Translations under genes and position numbers: made by a program
Notes under the pieces: generated by a model
Seen by the model: the letters and a program-made list of their open reading frames with translations, nothing else
What the model was told of the DNA's origin: nothing
Database searches by the model: none
Source: Escarpia spicata
Taxonomy: Eukaryota > Annelida > Polychaeta > Sabellida > Siboglinidae
Length of the DNA: 64,000 bases
Assembly: GCA_963995525.1 (NCBI GenBank)
Contig: OZ023208.1
Coordinates: 17,690,519 to 17,754,518 of the forward strand
Reading direction: 5' to 3'
Part shown: positions 35,263 to 46,700 of the stretch, one piece after another
How positions within the stretch are numbered: the stretch's first letter is position 1
How the letters are laid out: each line of letters begins with the position of its first letter

Positions 35263-37196
35263 ATTCAACGAACACCATCTCGACTTCTCTGGAAGCATTC
35301 AGTCACGCTGCAATTAATGCGCGAAGATTATTCGTACATAAATATCCACCAATATTTATAACTAGGTACTCATTCATACAGCTGAGTAAACTGGAGCAAC
35401 GTAGAGTGATGGTTACTTGATAAAATGGCTATTTGATATTTTGGTGTCCATATTGAACTAGAAATAAAAACAAATTGGCAGCTAAAATCTCATTATGTAA
35501 TTCTATAGAAATGTATAGAAATATTAAACAGGTTGATAACATACGCAGTAAGCCTCGTGTAGGCTTTTTGCCCAATTGTGTTAAATTTGATATTCCACAA
35601 AAACGGTTCACAATGGGCATGAAATCACATAAAGGAATTCTTCTGCAGGTTGTGGGATGTTCATATCCACTTCGAGGTGTCGATCAAGCCGGATATGATA
35701 TGTTTGAGAGGGGACACCAGAAGCTGGAGAGGCTACTACCAACAAAAGGTGCATTGTGTTTACATTTTGTTCGTTCACAATTCCAGGCTAGGTATAGTAG
35801 GGTAGGATGGGGCAAGGAGCCCCAGTGGGGTAAAAAAAAAACTTGTATTACGTCGGTTATTCGTGCTTGATGTCTGTGTCTGCCTGTCTGGTTGGCGAAT
35901 ACGATGCTGCCACCTAGTGACTACTATGACCGGAAAGCAGACGCAGGCCAAAAACACGGTTAGTAAATATTTGCATTTTAAATTTTGTTGCATGTTTGAT
36001 GTAATATTTATTATTATTTGTAATGTTTCACTGCAGCAGTTAGATTACACATAGCTCGTGCAATAGTTGTTATATTTATCATTAGTCAATAGAGCTCCGG
36101 GGGCGTCTTGACTTGCAGATGGGACATCTTGCCCCATGCACGTGATTTGGGTAATGTACAATTGTGAATAGGTCATGAAAATATATTTGTTTCGTATAGC
36201 TGATGTGATAATTTCATAGTGCGCAGTAATGCTCGATTCCTATGTTGACAATGTATATAAAGTTCTGCTCAAACGATCAGTGGGGAATGTCATTCATCAA
36301 TTATCAAACGCAATATTTGCAGACCTGTATGTGGTGTGATAACTTGTTTAATGAGCAATTTCTTTTCAGATATGGTTCGCACATACACGCGAAAGCCGGA
36401 ACGAGGTGCGAACGGCGATGAAACTCTAAAAGCTGCACTCTTAGTTTTGGAGGGTACTTGCGCTTGGGCCGATGAATACAGCGCTACCTGATATCGCTAA
36501 GAGCATTCTGCGCGAACACATTTCTTACATGGAGAAATGTTTGTACGGGTTGACGACTGTAGACGTGAGACGCATGGCCTACGATCTCGCCGAGAATTTG
36601 TGTTTGAAACACCATTTTTTGGCCTAAACGAAGATGGCAGAACGCGACTGGCTGCGCGGGTTCTACAAACGGCACGAAGATTTGGCAATCCGGCGCCCAC
36701 GTAGAGGGCACCAACATTGCGTGGGCTGTCGGTTTCAATCGACCAAACTTTATAAATCACAATTGGAGATGTCCACGTACACGTCAGCATGAAAATGGAA
36801 CATGGACGAAACCGGAATAATAATGTGCAAAAGCCCGACAAGATTGTTGCCACGAAGGGAGTCCGCCAGGTGGAGAAAGTGACAAGCGGGGAGCGCTGCG
36901 CTACCATCACCGTCGTCTGCGGGATGAAGCCGGTCGGCACATATCTGCCACCGATGTCTATCTTTCCGAGAAAGAGGATGGTTGAATCGCTGACAGGTGC
37001 GCCATGTCAATCCGTTGGCTACTGTAGTTCCAACGGCTGGACGGACTCTGATCTATTTGTGAGGTGACTGGAGCATTTTGCCAATTTCACGAATGGATCA
37101 GTTGACATGCCCCAGATAATAATCATCGATGGTCACCACAGTCACAAGACTCTGGCTGCAGTAGAGTATGCGAGGAGCCGTGGCATTACCTTGATC

Positions 37197-37277
37197 ACAC
37201 AGCCACCACACACCACACACCACACACCACACACCACACACCACACACCACACACCACACACCACACACCACACACA
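37197..37277. repeat. (CCACACA)n expansion inside the transposase catalytic domain
   Basis: CACACCACAC repeats fill about 75 bp exactly where the conserved PPH...K-L-Q-P-L-D segment is expected. The arrays shift the frame, so the downstream LQPLD block reads in a different phase. Confidence 0.93.
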
Positions 37278-37534
37278 AGTTGCAGCCATTGGACAGGTCA
37301 TACTTCAAATCCCTCAAGCACGCGTACAACGCAGCGGCCGTCAGCTGGATGGTCGCCAATCCCGGAAGGAGAATCACCGCATACGACATGGCAGCAATAT
37401 CAGGAAACACATTCCTGCGTTCCGCCTCACCAAACGAAGCCGTGGCAGTCATTCGCGCACGTGGAATTTGGCCATTCGACGCAGAAATCTTCGCGGATGA
37501 AGACTATGTTACCGCTGCGGTTACCTGTTAGGAT

Positions 37535-37855
37535 GCCTTGCCACCGACCGCTAGATCATCCTCTGCCTTGCCGCCAACTGTCGGATCTCCCTCAGTACAG
37601 CCGCCAACTGCCGGATCCTCCTCAGTACTGCCGGATCCTCCTCAGTACTGCTGCCGACTGCAGGATCCTCTTCAGTACTGCCGCCAACTGCCGGATCATC
37701 CTCAGTACTGCCGCCAACTGCATTATCCTCATCAGCATAGCCGCCAACTGCCGAATCGTCCTCAGTACAGCCGCCAACTGCCGGATTATCCACAGTATAG
37801 CCGCTAACTGCCGGATCGTCCTCAGTACAGCTGCCAATTGCCGGATCACCTACAG
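37535..37855 (+). repeat. 30-bp coding minisatellite (decapeptide repeat)
   Basis: Roughly ten copies of CCGCCAACTGCCGGATC(C/A)T..., with a 30-bp period, decode as a Pro/Ser/Thr-rich decapeptide (PPTAGSSSVL type). It lies between the DDE domain and the C-terminal finger of the transposase, where a flexible linker is expected. Confidence 0.93.
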
Positions 37856-38479
37856 CCTGGCTGGCAACACGCCAGTTGGTCAGTGACCTCATAGAGAAAC
37901 TGTCGCCAAAACCCAAACTATCCCGTCCACGCCCGATCTCCTTATAAGAGAAAACTTGGTGAACGAGAGCCAAATAATGAGAAGTCGAAGCAAATGGTGA
38001 AACTAAAAAGGAATTCACAGTGGAGAAACAACACAAGCAAGATCGCAGTGACGAAACCAAAGAGAAGACGCGTCAGCTGTGAGGAGGAGAATTGTCCATG
38101 CATCATCTGCGGCGAGCCGTTCGTGAACAGCAGGTCAAGGAAGTGTGGGTGCAGTGTCAGATTTGCCAGAAATGGACACACAGCGACTGCACGCCTGGAC
38201 TGCCAAGGTTGATCTGTCCAAACTGCGAATCAGATAGTGACAGAACGAAGCTGTCTGTTGCGGTCCTCATGCTCCACACAAGAGGGCGTCTTGCCTCCAG
38301 GTATGGAGCAACATACCCCCTTGGAACAATATTTTAAAGTAACGATTATAAACATTATTTTTGTCAAATGTCATAAATGCTCTGGTAGTACATAGCATAA
38401 CCGACAAAACGACAAGTTCATGAATAACTATACCCATTTTCCCTTAAGGTGCTCCATGCCCCACCCTACCCTAATGTTC

Positions 38480-40155
38480 GAAATATACGCTGACCCGGTG
38501 GTCACTGACCACCGATATTCCACCTGGTCAGTAACGTGTTGAGTTACTGGCCCGTGTTACCATCAATTTTTGGGGGGAACTAACACGTTTACAGTAGTAT
38601 TCATATCAGCTGATCGTCAAAACTGGCCGTTGTAAGAATCAAATGCTTGAAAAAAGTAATTACCCTGAAATGTTGTCACAAAACGTGGTGCTCACGAAGT
38701 GCGCACGTTTACTGAATTATATCGTCAAAAAATCGGCCAGAACGAACGTAACAGTGATGTAATTTGGTAAATCAAAACGAGACGTCACCAGCAGTACTGG
38801 TATGGTATCAAAACAAACAACGTTGATTGGATTTTGCGGAAAGGGTGAATTATGCAGTGTAAAAACTTTTGGAAAGACGTGAGATGTGGTATCCGGCTAT
38901 CCAGAACCTTTTTGGGGTTAAGGAAGAACGCTAGGCTGCAGGCAGATGCAGCAATGTAAACAGTCGATCCATCATGTACGATGGGCGGAAGTCTGGTTAT
39001 CACTTCCTGCAATTTCCCATATCTTCATAGAGCTTGTAACATGGGGATGCGAGTCCAAATGCACGACTGTATCCTGCAGTCGGAGAAGTCCAACGCAGGC
39101 CCGTAGGATGTGTGCTGAGGCCATTTTGTTTCCCGCGTTGTAATCATTGAAACGTGTAGCCAAACATATGAAATGGTTGGCAAGTTGCACCACACCGATT
39201 ACACCCTGGACTATAAGGGATGACTAGTTACTTAATCACACTTTGGTTAGTTGGTTGAATAACCCATGTTAATAAAAAATCTAAAACCTGACCGGCAAGA
39301 AACCTACTGTGAAACCAGTGACCTATTTATAGAATCAGCACGTGATTGGCCACTTGCAGCATACATAGTACGCCTCGTGTTGGCAAACCAGCTTCTTGAC
39401 CAATTTTGTGTCAAATTTGATATCAAGAAAAAAGATCCACAATTCCAAATTCTTTCTTCCCAATGCCTCCTTTTACAACCGATGATATATGTGAACAAAA
39501 TCTAACAAGGTTGGAAAGTTGTAACCCATGGATATCGTGACAAAATAATGTTGAACATAGTTGCTTAATGACGTTTGGGTCAAATGTTGCAATTTCTAGA
39601 CAAAAAAAATGACCCACATGTGGTCAAAAAACTCTAATCTGACCAGTGAAAACTCCGATTATGCGATGGGTAGCGTATGTTGAGAAATATTAAACTGATT
39701 TGAATATGTGTAAAATTTGTATTATGTCTTATAGAGCCATAATGCGTTTGTTATAAAATGTACGTCACATTTTATATATACTCAAACACACACACAGAAT
39801 CACAAAGACCAACAACTCATACCATAATCAGTGACGTATATAGAAAACACCTAATTAGTTAGCTGCTTGTAAAAAAAAATGTTTTGTGAGCATTTTTCTC
39901 GTCCTTGGCCGCCCATCTCAAAAATTCAGCGCCCTCAACATCCGGTCTTCCGCTATTTTGCCAAGAGGTCGATGCGAACTAAGGGGCGCTGTTTTTCCAC
40001 ATCGGTATATGCTAACTGTCACGCAGAACGCGGTATCTAGAATGGATTCACTAACATAGTAAATCGCCGAATTATCTGACAACATCAGAAAGGAACAGCC
40101 TCAAAATGTTGTCATATCAAGAAACTACCGGACAAGGAAAGGATTTTTGAAGCTG
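38480..40155. other. Gene-free stretch
   Basis: No coding, RNA or repeat structure recognised; only short open frames. Confidence 0.5.
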
Positions 40156-40157
40156 GC

Positions 40158-40400
40158 CAACTTGTTTGACTGCTTCCCCCACCTCGATCCATTGAACAAC
40201 TTGTTTGACCGCTCCCCCCACCTCGATCCATTGAACAACTTGTTTGACCGCTTCCCCCACCTCGATCCATTGAACAACTTGTTTGACCTCCCCCCCCCCA
40301 CCTCAATCCATTGAACAACTTGTTTGACCTCTTCCCCCACCTCAATCCATTGAACAACTTGTTTGACCTCCTCCCCCACCTCAATCCATTGAACAACTCA
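40158..40400. repeat. 39-bp minisatellite, six units
   Basis: The word ACCTC(G/A)ATCCATTG recurs at 40181, 40220, 40259, 40300, 40339 and 40378 (39-bp period, one 41-bp unit in a C-run). The period is a multiple of three, so the minus strand stays open as a KLFNGxRWG-type repeat. There is no other support for a protein. From 40410 to 41190 I see no gene. Confidence 0.95.
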
Positions 40401-41193
40401 TTCCAAGGCCGGTTCACGACAATGATCAATTTCTCAGACAAAGTACGAACATTTAAAAGGAAACGTTGATCAACTTTTCCAGGCGCACCTCTCTTCTTTG
40501 TCGAACGTGGAAGGTAATCCACACATATTTTCTGGATCTCGAACGCCTGACGCGAAATTGCACCAACATCGGCTTATACAGACATTACCACATGCAGCAT
40601 CGCGGTGGAACAACATAGGGAATAGTCAGATATTGTTGTATGCCCGAAGACTGTGACGTCAAAGAGGTACAAGTCGCGTATTTTTCACATAATGTATGTA
40701 ACACTAATCCAGTGACCATCGACCTATTTTGGAACACAGGACCATGCCCTCGTTAGCAATTTGTTACACTTTTTCTGTATAACAATTACATTTTAGCAGG
40801 GAAAAACTAATTGGTGACTAAGCTTTCCCGCCATACAGGATCATATCTACGTCACTGTTGCAGCGATACTAAATTGTAACAATCAATCAACACATCTTAT
40901 CGTAGGTTTTTAAGTAACCATGAATATCGTCATAACATGAAAGTATTCTTTCTCACAGAGTACAACAAACGATATGGGGGCATGCTATCTACCCACAATA
41001 TATATGCTAGCTGCAGGAATACGTTTTAAAACAACATTTACAAATATCACAGATAAGAACCTCTTTCAAAATTTTCTTTTTGCTTTCGATTGCGATCAAA
41101 TTAATCTTGAAAATCAAAGTTTCGTCTTTTCACATTTGGCCGGTGTTTATTAGTTTGCTTGTTATGTTGTCGACACGGAAAGGTGTGACTTAC

Positions 41194-41248
41194 CGATCAC
41201 GCTGGCCACACAGGCAACTAGAAGAATGGCGACAAGCAGCTTGTTCAT
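41194..41248 (-). pseudogene. Orphan signal-peptide exon, inverted copy of the secreted-protein exon 1
   Basis: Minus-strand ATG at 41248 opens MNKLLVAILLVACVASVI. It ends after 55 bases at a GTAAGT donor (complement of 41188-41193), the same length and phase as the exon at 28392-28446. The preceding 5' part (GACACCCAGGGAGATGAAAG, ATCTACCAAG) and about 130 bases of intron are also conserved. No matching cysteine-rich exon 2 is visible between 38.5 and 41.2 kb. It is therefore a partial duplicate, unless it splices to an exon I cannot see. Only a few bases of the exon differ, and the frame is intact. Confidence 0.75.
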
Positions 41249-41389
41249 CTTGGTAGATCTGGGAAGATAAAGAAATACACGATATACATAGTGTCTGCTT
41301 TCATCTCCCTGGGTGTCCTCGACATACACCCATTTGGTTCATTTTGATTGGTTTGCGCCTACGTGGCTGCACTAGTACATGCTGTGTAA

Positions 41390-42020
41390 ATATTGCGGAT
41401 TATACAAGTTTTTGCCAATTCGCCTCTGTTGTTCTCTGCGTACACAGCATCAATCGGTGATATCATCAGAAGACACAACCTGGGCTTCCATCTCTACGCG
41501 GACGATGCCCAGCTATACATCACATTTGAGATGACCGAAACCAACAGAATGCTGTCTCTACGCCGAATTGAGCACTGCATCAACGACGTCCGCGTGTTGC
41601 TGGTCGATAATCGACTAAAGGTGAATGTTAACAAAACGGTCGCTTGTGTTAGTAGCACGAAAAAATCAAGCGAAACACAACATCACCGTGATCAAAAGTG
41701 GCGACTGCGACATGACGCCAAGTCCTATTGCCAGAAACATCGGCGTTGTATTCGACTCGGAAATGTCGATGGTCAGTCATGTAAAGCACATGTGCTGCGT
41801 AGCCTACTATTATCTGAGGAACATTGCGTCGATCCGATCGTGCCTAACACAGAAAGCCGCAGTCCGTCTTACGTACTCTCTTGTTATATCGCGAATTGAC
41901 TATGCGAACTGTCTGCTATATGACATCCCCCGACTGCCTAATCAACAAGCTGCAAAAAGTGCAAAATGCTGCTGCTCGGCTGGCGGTCTTCGACCAAAAG
42001 CTGTCGACATTTAGAACAAT
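41390..42020 (+). mobile_element. CR1-like LINE RT fragment (palm to thumb)
   Basis: Plus-strand words: IIRRHNLGFHLYADDAQLYI (about 41460-41520), DNRLKVNVNKT (41610), one frameshift, then PIARNIGVVFDSEMSM (41725), YYYLRNIASIRSCLTQ (41805), SRIDYANCLLYDIP (41890) and KLQKVQNAAARLAV (41945-41985). It ends abruptly there. The next expected RT block appears at 46340. Confidence 0.85.
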
Positions 42021-42079
42021 TCTTACCGAAAATGACCACCTTTTATATTTCAAGTCCACTGGATAACAGGCAAACACAA

Positions 42080-43690
42080 AGAATGTATCGATGATGCTTT
42101 GGTATGCTTTCGGCAGTATTTCTTTGAGCGAATCGGAATTCCCAACGACGAATCACACCAAGAACACATGCGATATCAGTTGACGGTTATTTACTGTCAT
42201 GTGGTCTCTCTGCTCTCTCAAGGCCTAGTCTGTAGAAGGATAGCAGCGTCATCATTACATTTTTTTTTAGATGTTGTTTTATATGGCGTTTGAAAAGTGT
42301 GATTTATTTGTTGTTTACATGTCGTTGAGGAATGCACTAAACACACTCCTACGAGCACCTACGAAAAGGTATTTTATGTCTTATGGTAATTAAAAGCTTT
42401 GGCCGGCAGTGGTATAACTGAACAACATTTGGGCAACACTTAAAATAAGGTTTGCGGAACCCTGGTCTAACGTCACCGCTGCATCTGATAAAGTTTGCAG
42501 AGCATCGACCACATTAATCACACAATGTTTAATTGCAACGTTCAAAATATAGTAACAGTACCTTTATGCAAGTCCAGTCTGTTGAGAAACCGTCGACGCA
42601 ACTGAAGATATTGAATCTCCTGTATTATACTGTTTGATGTTATTTTTTATCACAGACTCCGATTCAGCCCATTTTGTTTACATATGTTGTTTGTGATGCT
42701 CAATGTAAAGTATGCTTCCGCATATGATGAAACAAGATTCATTGCGTATTGATCCGAGGGGTCGAGGCGTATCGTCATGTTGTCATGCTCTGTTCAATAC
42801 CTTAAACTTAGAGCGGAGGCTATATTTGACTGAGATAGATCGTAGAAATTGGTGGTGCAGAAAAGTTGATAAACAAGTGGAATTACTGATTGATAAGTAT
42901 TATTCTTGCCTTAATATAATTCATACAGTTGCAGTGAATATATATTGAGTAGCAGTTGTGCATAAAGTTAGCTAGTTAAAGTATTTTAGAATACCTTAGC
43001 ATAGTGAGTGATAATAGGGTAACTTAGCCTTCGATAAGTTGTAAACAAGATTTAACAAACCTGATTATGTGGTAGAATATACAGGAGATAAAGTAACAAC
43101 CATCAAACTACTTACATAAAATAATATCTGTGTAAGCCAGTACTTGCTAGATATTTTGATTAGGTAGCATTGTTGTTAAAATTAAGCAAGGGCGATAGTC
43201 GGGCGGCGTAACCTAAATAAATAAAGCAGCCTAACGTAACGTAATTGATTGTTTTTAAATTAGGTCACTACTAAAATAACTAGTCGGCTGTGTAATTGAA
43301 ATCTGTAACATAAAGTGTACTGTAGTACACAGGAAACTGTCTTTACGCAATGCAACAAGTCAACAACAGATATGGTAGAATATGGCCAGAATAACCTTCT
43401 GACAGTTATTTATTATTCACCGGATTATTGGATGAGTTATAACATACAAATATTTACAAACAAATGTGGGCCATTTGAGGTCTTAAACATTGCCCCGTTT
43501 ACTTAGCCTATACATTCTAAATAAAGGCCCACATTATAAAGCACTACATTAAAATAGTGGTAGATAATACATAAAACCTCAAAAAGATGTTTCACAAACA
43601 TTTTGACAACTAAAACTACTACTTATTAAAACATACTAAAGAGAGGTCGGGCCATTCCGCCCCACGTGTAATCTATCCTACTTTATTTAC
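42080..43690. other. Gene-free stretch within the split LINE
   Basis: AT-rich DNA with only short open frames; no recognised element termini. Confidence 0.5.
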
Positions 43691-43693
43691 CTT

Positions 43694-44034
43694 ACTAGAT
43701 ACGTAAAGTTAGGTAAATACGGATAGAACCACCTCCATTAGTGAATATTCTTCTTGAAATAATATCAACAAACATAAACGTTTTACAAACACATCGTCTG
43801 CATGTATATTCCTAAGAGCAGTTATGACTTAACAGTGCAGGTAAATCCTAATCATGGTAGAAAATCACCCATGCATGACATAGTAGTAGGCAAGGAAAAA
43901 ACTGCGCTTTAAAGGGCAATTTCGATTTTCGGCTACGAAAATCGAAACGTTTATGTTTGTTGATATTATTTCAAGAAGAATATTCACTAATGGAGGTGGT
44001 TCTATCCGTATTTACCTAACTTTACGTATCTAGT
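43694..44034. repeat. 90-bp perfect inverted repeat, 161-bp spacer
   Basis: The arm 43694-43783 (ACTAGATACGTAAAGTTAGG...) is the exact reverse complement of 43945-44034. Inside the spacer, next to the right arm, is a smaller hairpin CGATTTTCGGCTACGAAAATCG-like at 43923-43944. No coding. Confidence 0.95.
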
Positions 44035-44144
44035 CCACACTCTTATAGATACCATGTGACCCGCCACTCATAAGTTGCGGAACTAACGTTAACATAGCGA
44101 AAATGTTATAGCTAAAAGTAAACACTGTTATGTATACTACGGGG

Positions 44145-45875
44145 ACCAGTACTAAGAATCAATATTCTGGTAGCCCCCTATTGGGTTCATCAATACTAAA
44201 CATTACGCACAGATTTTAGTAGTATGCCTACGGGGAAGACGTCAAAGCAGATATGTTTGACACGACACTAGCCGATGTGATTTGTGATACTGCATCTGAT
44301 CCATCTGACAGAAATTTGTATTCGCCAGGTGGCGCTTCCGCCGCCAAACCATTACGCTGCCTGCATTAAGTCAATACCTTTAGAAGATTAGACTGAACAG
44401 TGATAAGAAAAACCGGAGGTTTCTTTTAAGAACTGCTTGTCCGTGCAGGTACAACAGTTGCCACTACGTGTTATTGGGTCATTAATTCCCACGGTCAAAT
44501 GTATGGTGTCTGGCACATCGGCTGACCCGAAGCTAGCTGCTATAGCTGACATTAGTTGTTATTTCCATCTCCGCGTCATGACGCGTACAGAATCCACTTT
44601 TTAGTAAATTACTTTTTAGTGCGACGCAGAAGCGTCGAATAGTATAATTGATGTACACATTGCATGCAGCTGGTCGTTAGCGTAGTGCAAAAGACTGCAC
44701 ATCACCACTCATGCATTTCGCCTTGTTCTATAAACTGCCTCAGATAGGGGTCGTTCACAGTCGTCGACATTGACCTATTCGTCCTAACCGTACTAATTCC
44801 CAAACCTCCTTCCACCCTAGGAATTACTACTTTAAAAGTCGATAATTTTCCAGATAAGTAATATGTAGATATGTAACACCGTTATGTCTTTTCAATTACG
44901 GTGGTGAACTCAGAGCGCTAGCACTCATACACTACACTACTGCACACTCAGTAAGTGAAGGAGTTAAGTGGGTGGGTGAGTGAGTGAGTGAGTGAGTGAG
45001 TGAGTGAGTGAGTGAGTGAGTGAGTGAGTGAGTGAGTGAGTGAGTGAGTGAGTGAGTGAGTGAGTGAGTGAGTGAGTGAGTGAGTGAGTGAGTGAGTGAG
45101 TGAGTGAGTGAGTGAGTGAGTGAGTGAGTGAGTGAGTGAGTGAGTGAGTGAGTGAGTGAGTGCGTGATTGGGTTTGGGTGAGTGAGTGAATGAGTGAATG
45201 AGTGAGTGCGTGTGTGGGTTTGGGTGAGTGAGTGAATGAGCGAGCGAGTGAGTGAGTGAGTGAGTGAGTGAGTGAGTGAGGGAGGGAGGGAGGGAGTGAG
45301 TGAGTGAGTGAGTGAGTGAGTGAGTGAGTGAGTGAGTGAGTGAGTGAGTGAGTGAGTGAGTGAGTGAGTGAGTGAGTGAGTGAGTGAGTGAGTGAGTGAG
45401 TGAGTGAGTGAGTGAGTGAGTGAGTGAGTGAGTGAGTGAGTGAGTGAGTGAGTGAGTGAGTGAGTGAGTGAATGAGTCGGCGAGTGGGCGAGTGAGTGGG
45501 CGAGTGGGCGAGTGGGCGAGTGAGCGAGTGAGCGAGTGAGCGAGTGAGCGAGTGAGCGAGTGAGTGAGTGAGTGAGTGAGTGAGTGAGTGAGTGAGTGAG
45601 TGAGTGAGTGAGTGAGTGAGTGAGCGAGTGAGTGAGCAAGTGGGTGGATTTGGGTGAGTCAGTCAGTCAGCGAGTCAGCGAGTCAGCGAGCGAGCAATGG
45701 GATGTTATTAATAGCGGTGTTGAATTTCGGGTCAACTAAATGCATTGCATTAAAAAACGTTTAGGCGTTTATCGTAATATTGATCGCATATAAATGCCCA
45801 CGACCGTCGCAATCCAACATGAATATCACTCAAACTAGTACCTTTCTGTGAGAACATATAGGGTTGTTTTTATTA
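44145..45875 (+). repeat. Dispersed repeat family 1, copy 1
   Basis: From GGACCAGTACTAAGAATC to AGAACATATAGGGTTGTTTTT this matches 53996-55293 closely, apart from the (TGAG)n core, which is far longer here. There is no protein. Shared unique words include GGTAGCCCCCTATTGGGT, TCGCCAGGTGGCGCTTCC and GTCGTTCACAGTCGTCGAC. Orientation is arbitrary. Confidence 0.9.
44967..45640. repeat. (TGAG)n array in family 1 copy 1
   Basis: About 670 bp of TGAG with CGAG, GGGAG and TGGGTTTGGG interruptions. The 235-codon LTHS open frame on the minus strand is an artefact. Confidence 0.98.
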
Positions 45876-46329
45876 TTAAGACTTCATCTTGAATAGATCC
45901 TGCTGAAATGGTGTAACTGACCAAACTATTACCATTAGAGGCACAATATTGCGAAACGTTGCCAATTTTGAGGAGAACATCATTGTCATATTTATCCATG
46001 ATCGAGCGAATGATTTATCACTGATTTTTCCATTATAATCTATAGAAAACCGTTATTTATTTGTAATGTATAATTTTATACGCCGGTGTTTAATTTGTCT
46101 TTCTATAACCTTGCATTCCATTCTAGTGACATCATTCGCTTTCTCGCGAGTTGCGTGGTCGTTAGCGATATTTTATTGTCACGTGGGTCTTTGGCACCAA
46201 CTTGTCGTCTTCTGCGGACATCAAGTTAGTTGATCAGGAAGCCTAACTAGAATCCTGCTGTTTGGTGGGTACAATCTAGCTAAATATTGTACTTTTGATA
46301 CCAGTTGCATGGCTATGCCAAGGAATGAC

Positions 46330-46700
46330 GTACTGAAATAGATCGTATCACGCCGATTCTGCAATCACTGCATTGGCTGCCGATCAGAATGAGAATCACC
46401 TTCAAGACATGTACTTATATATTTAAGATCCTGCATGGCCGGACTACCTCAACTGTGCGATAGTTCGCAACGCGCTCACACGTGCATTGCGATCGGCGAG
46501 TGACGCAACGCTTCTCGCGGTGACGGTGTCAAAGAGAACTATCGGACGGGGCAACTTTGCAGTAACAGGCCCACATATGTGGAATAGCTTGCCAAAGTGT
46601 GTGCGATCGGTTGGAACATTGGCGGCTTTCCGGAAACAACTTAAAACCCATCTATTTCGCCTGCACTACAGGCCTTGATGCAAGCACTGCTGCCACATCT
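46330..46700 (+). mobile_element. CR1-like LINE 3' end
   Basis: Plus-strand words: DRITPILQSLHWLPIRMRIT (46340-46395), then RTIGRGNFAVTGPHMWNSLP (46530-46595) and TLAAFRKQLKTHLFRLHY (46617-46672) before TGA. This is the region that should follow the fragment ending near 41985, in the same orientation. Interval 46700-47290 has no recognisable gene. Confidence 0.8.

Larger units (their letters stand above)
36372..38235 (+). pseudogene. pogo-like transposase with C-terminal PHD-like finger, broken
   Basis: The start at 36372 gives MVRTYTRKPERGANGDETLK, the usual N-terminus of this transposase type ahead of its helix-turn-helix. The DNA-binding part (YMEKCLYGLTTVDVRRMAYD, about 36530-36590) follows in another frame. 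The DDE_1 catalytic domain begins with MDETGI (about 36801) and carries IIIIDGHHSHKT (about 37115) and KLQPLDRSYFKSLKHAYN (about 37277). These are the three acidic-residue regions. A C-terminal cysteine finger lies about 38090-38225 (CIICGEPF, WVQCQICQKWTHSDC, LICPNC). Stops, frameshifts and a microsatellite expansion between the second and third catalytic regions inactivate it. The enzyme would cut and paste DNA at TA sites. Confidence 0.85.
35800..38471 (+). mobile_element. pogo/Tigger-like DNA transposon with TIRs
   Basis: The left end GGGTAGGATGGGGCAAGGAG is matched in inverse at 38448-38471, with three mismatches over about 24 bp. TA lies at both outer edges (35798-35799, 38472-38473). 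The 2.67-kb interior carries one broken transposase gene on the plus strand. Subterminal TGCCCCA/TGGGGCA words recur (for example 36133). Confidence 0.85.

Noticed and set aside
35475..35870. 131-codon host gene
   Set aside because: No family resemblance; it runs through the left terminus of the pogo-like transposon at 35800.
40112..40522. 136-codon KLFNG-repeat protein on the minus strand
   Set aside because: The frame stays open because the 39-bp unit is a multiple of three; no flanking gene structure and a C-run indel.
44932..45639. 235-codon LTHS-repeat open frame
   Set aside because: It is the (TGAG)n array read on the minus strand; a 4-bp unit gives an open 12-bp frame by chance.
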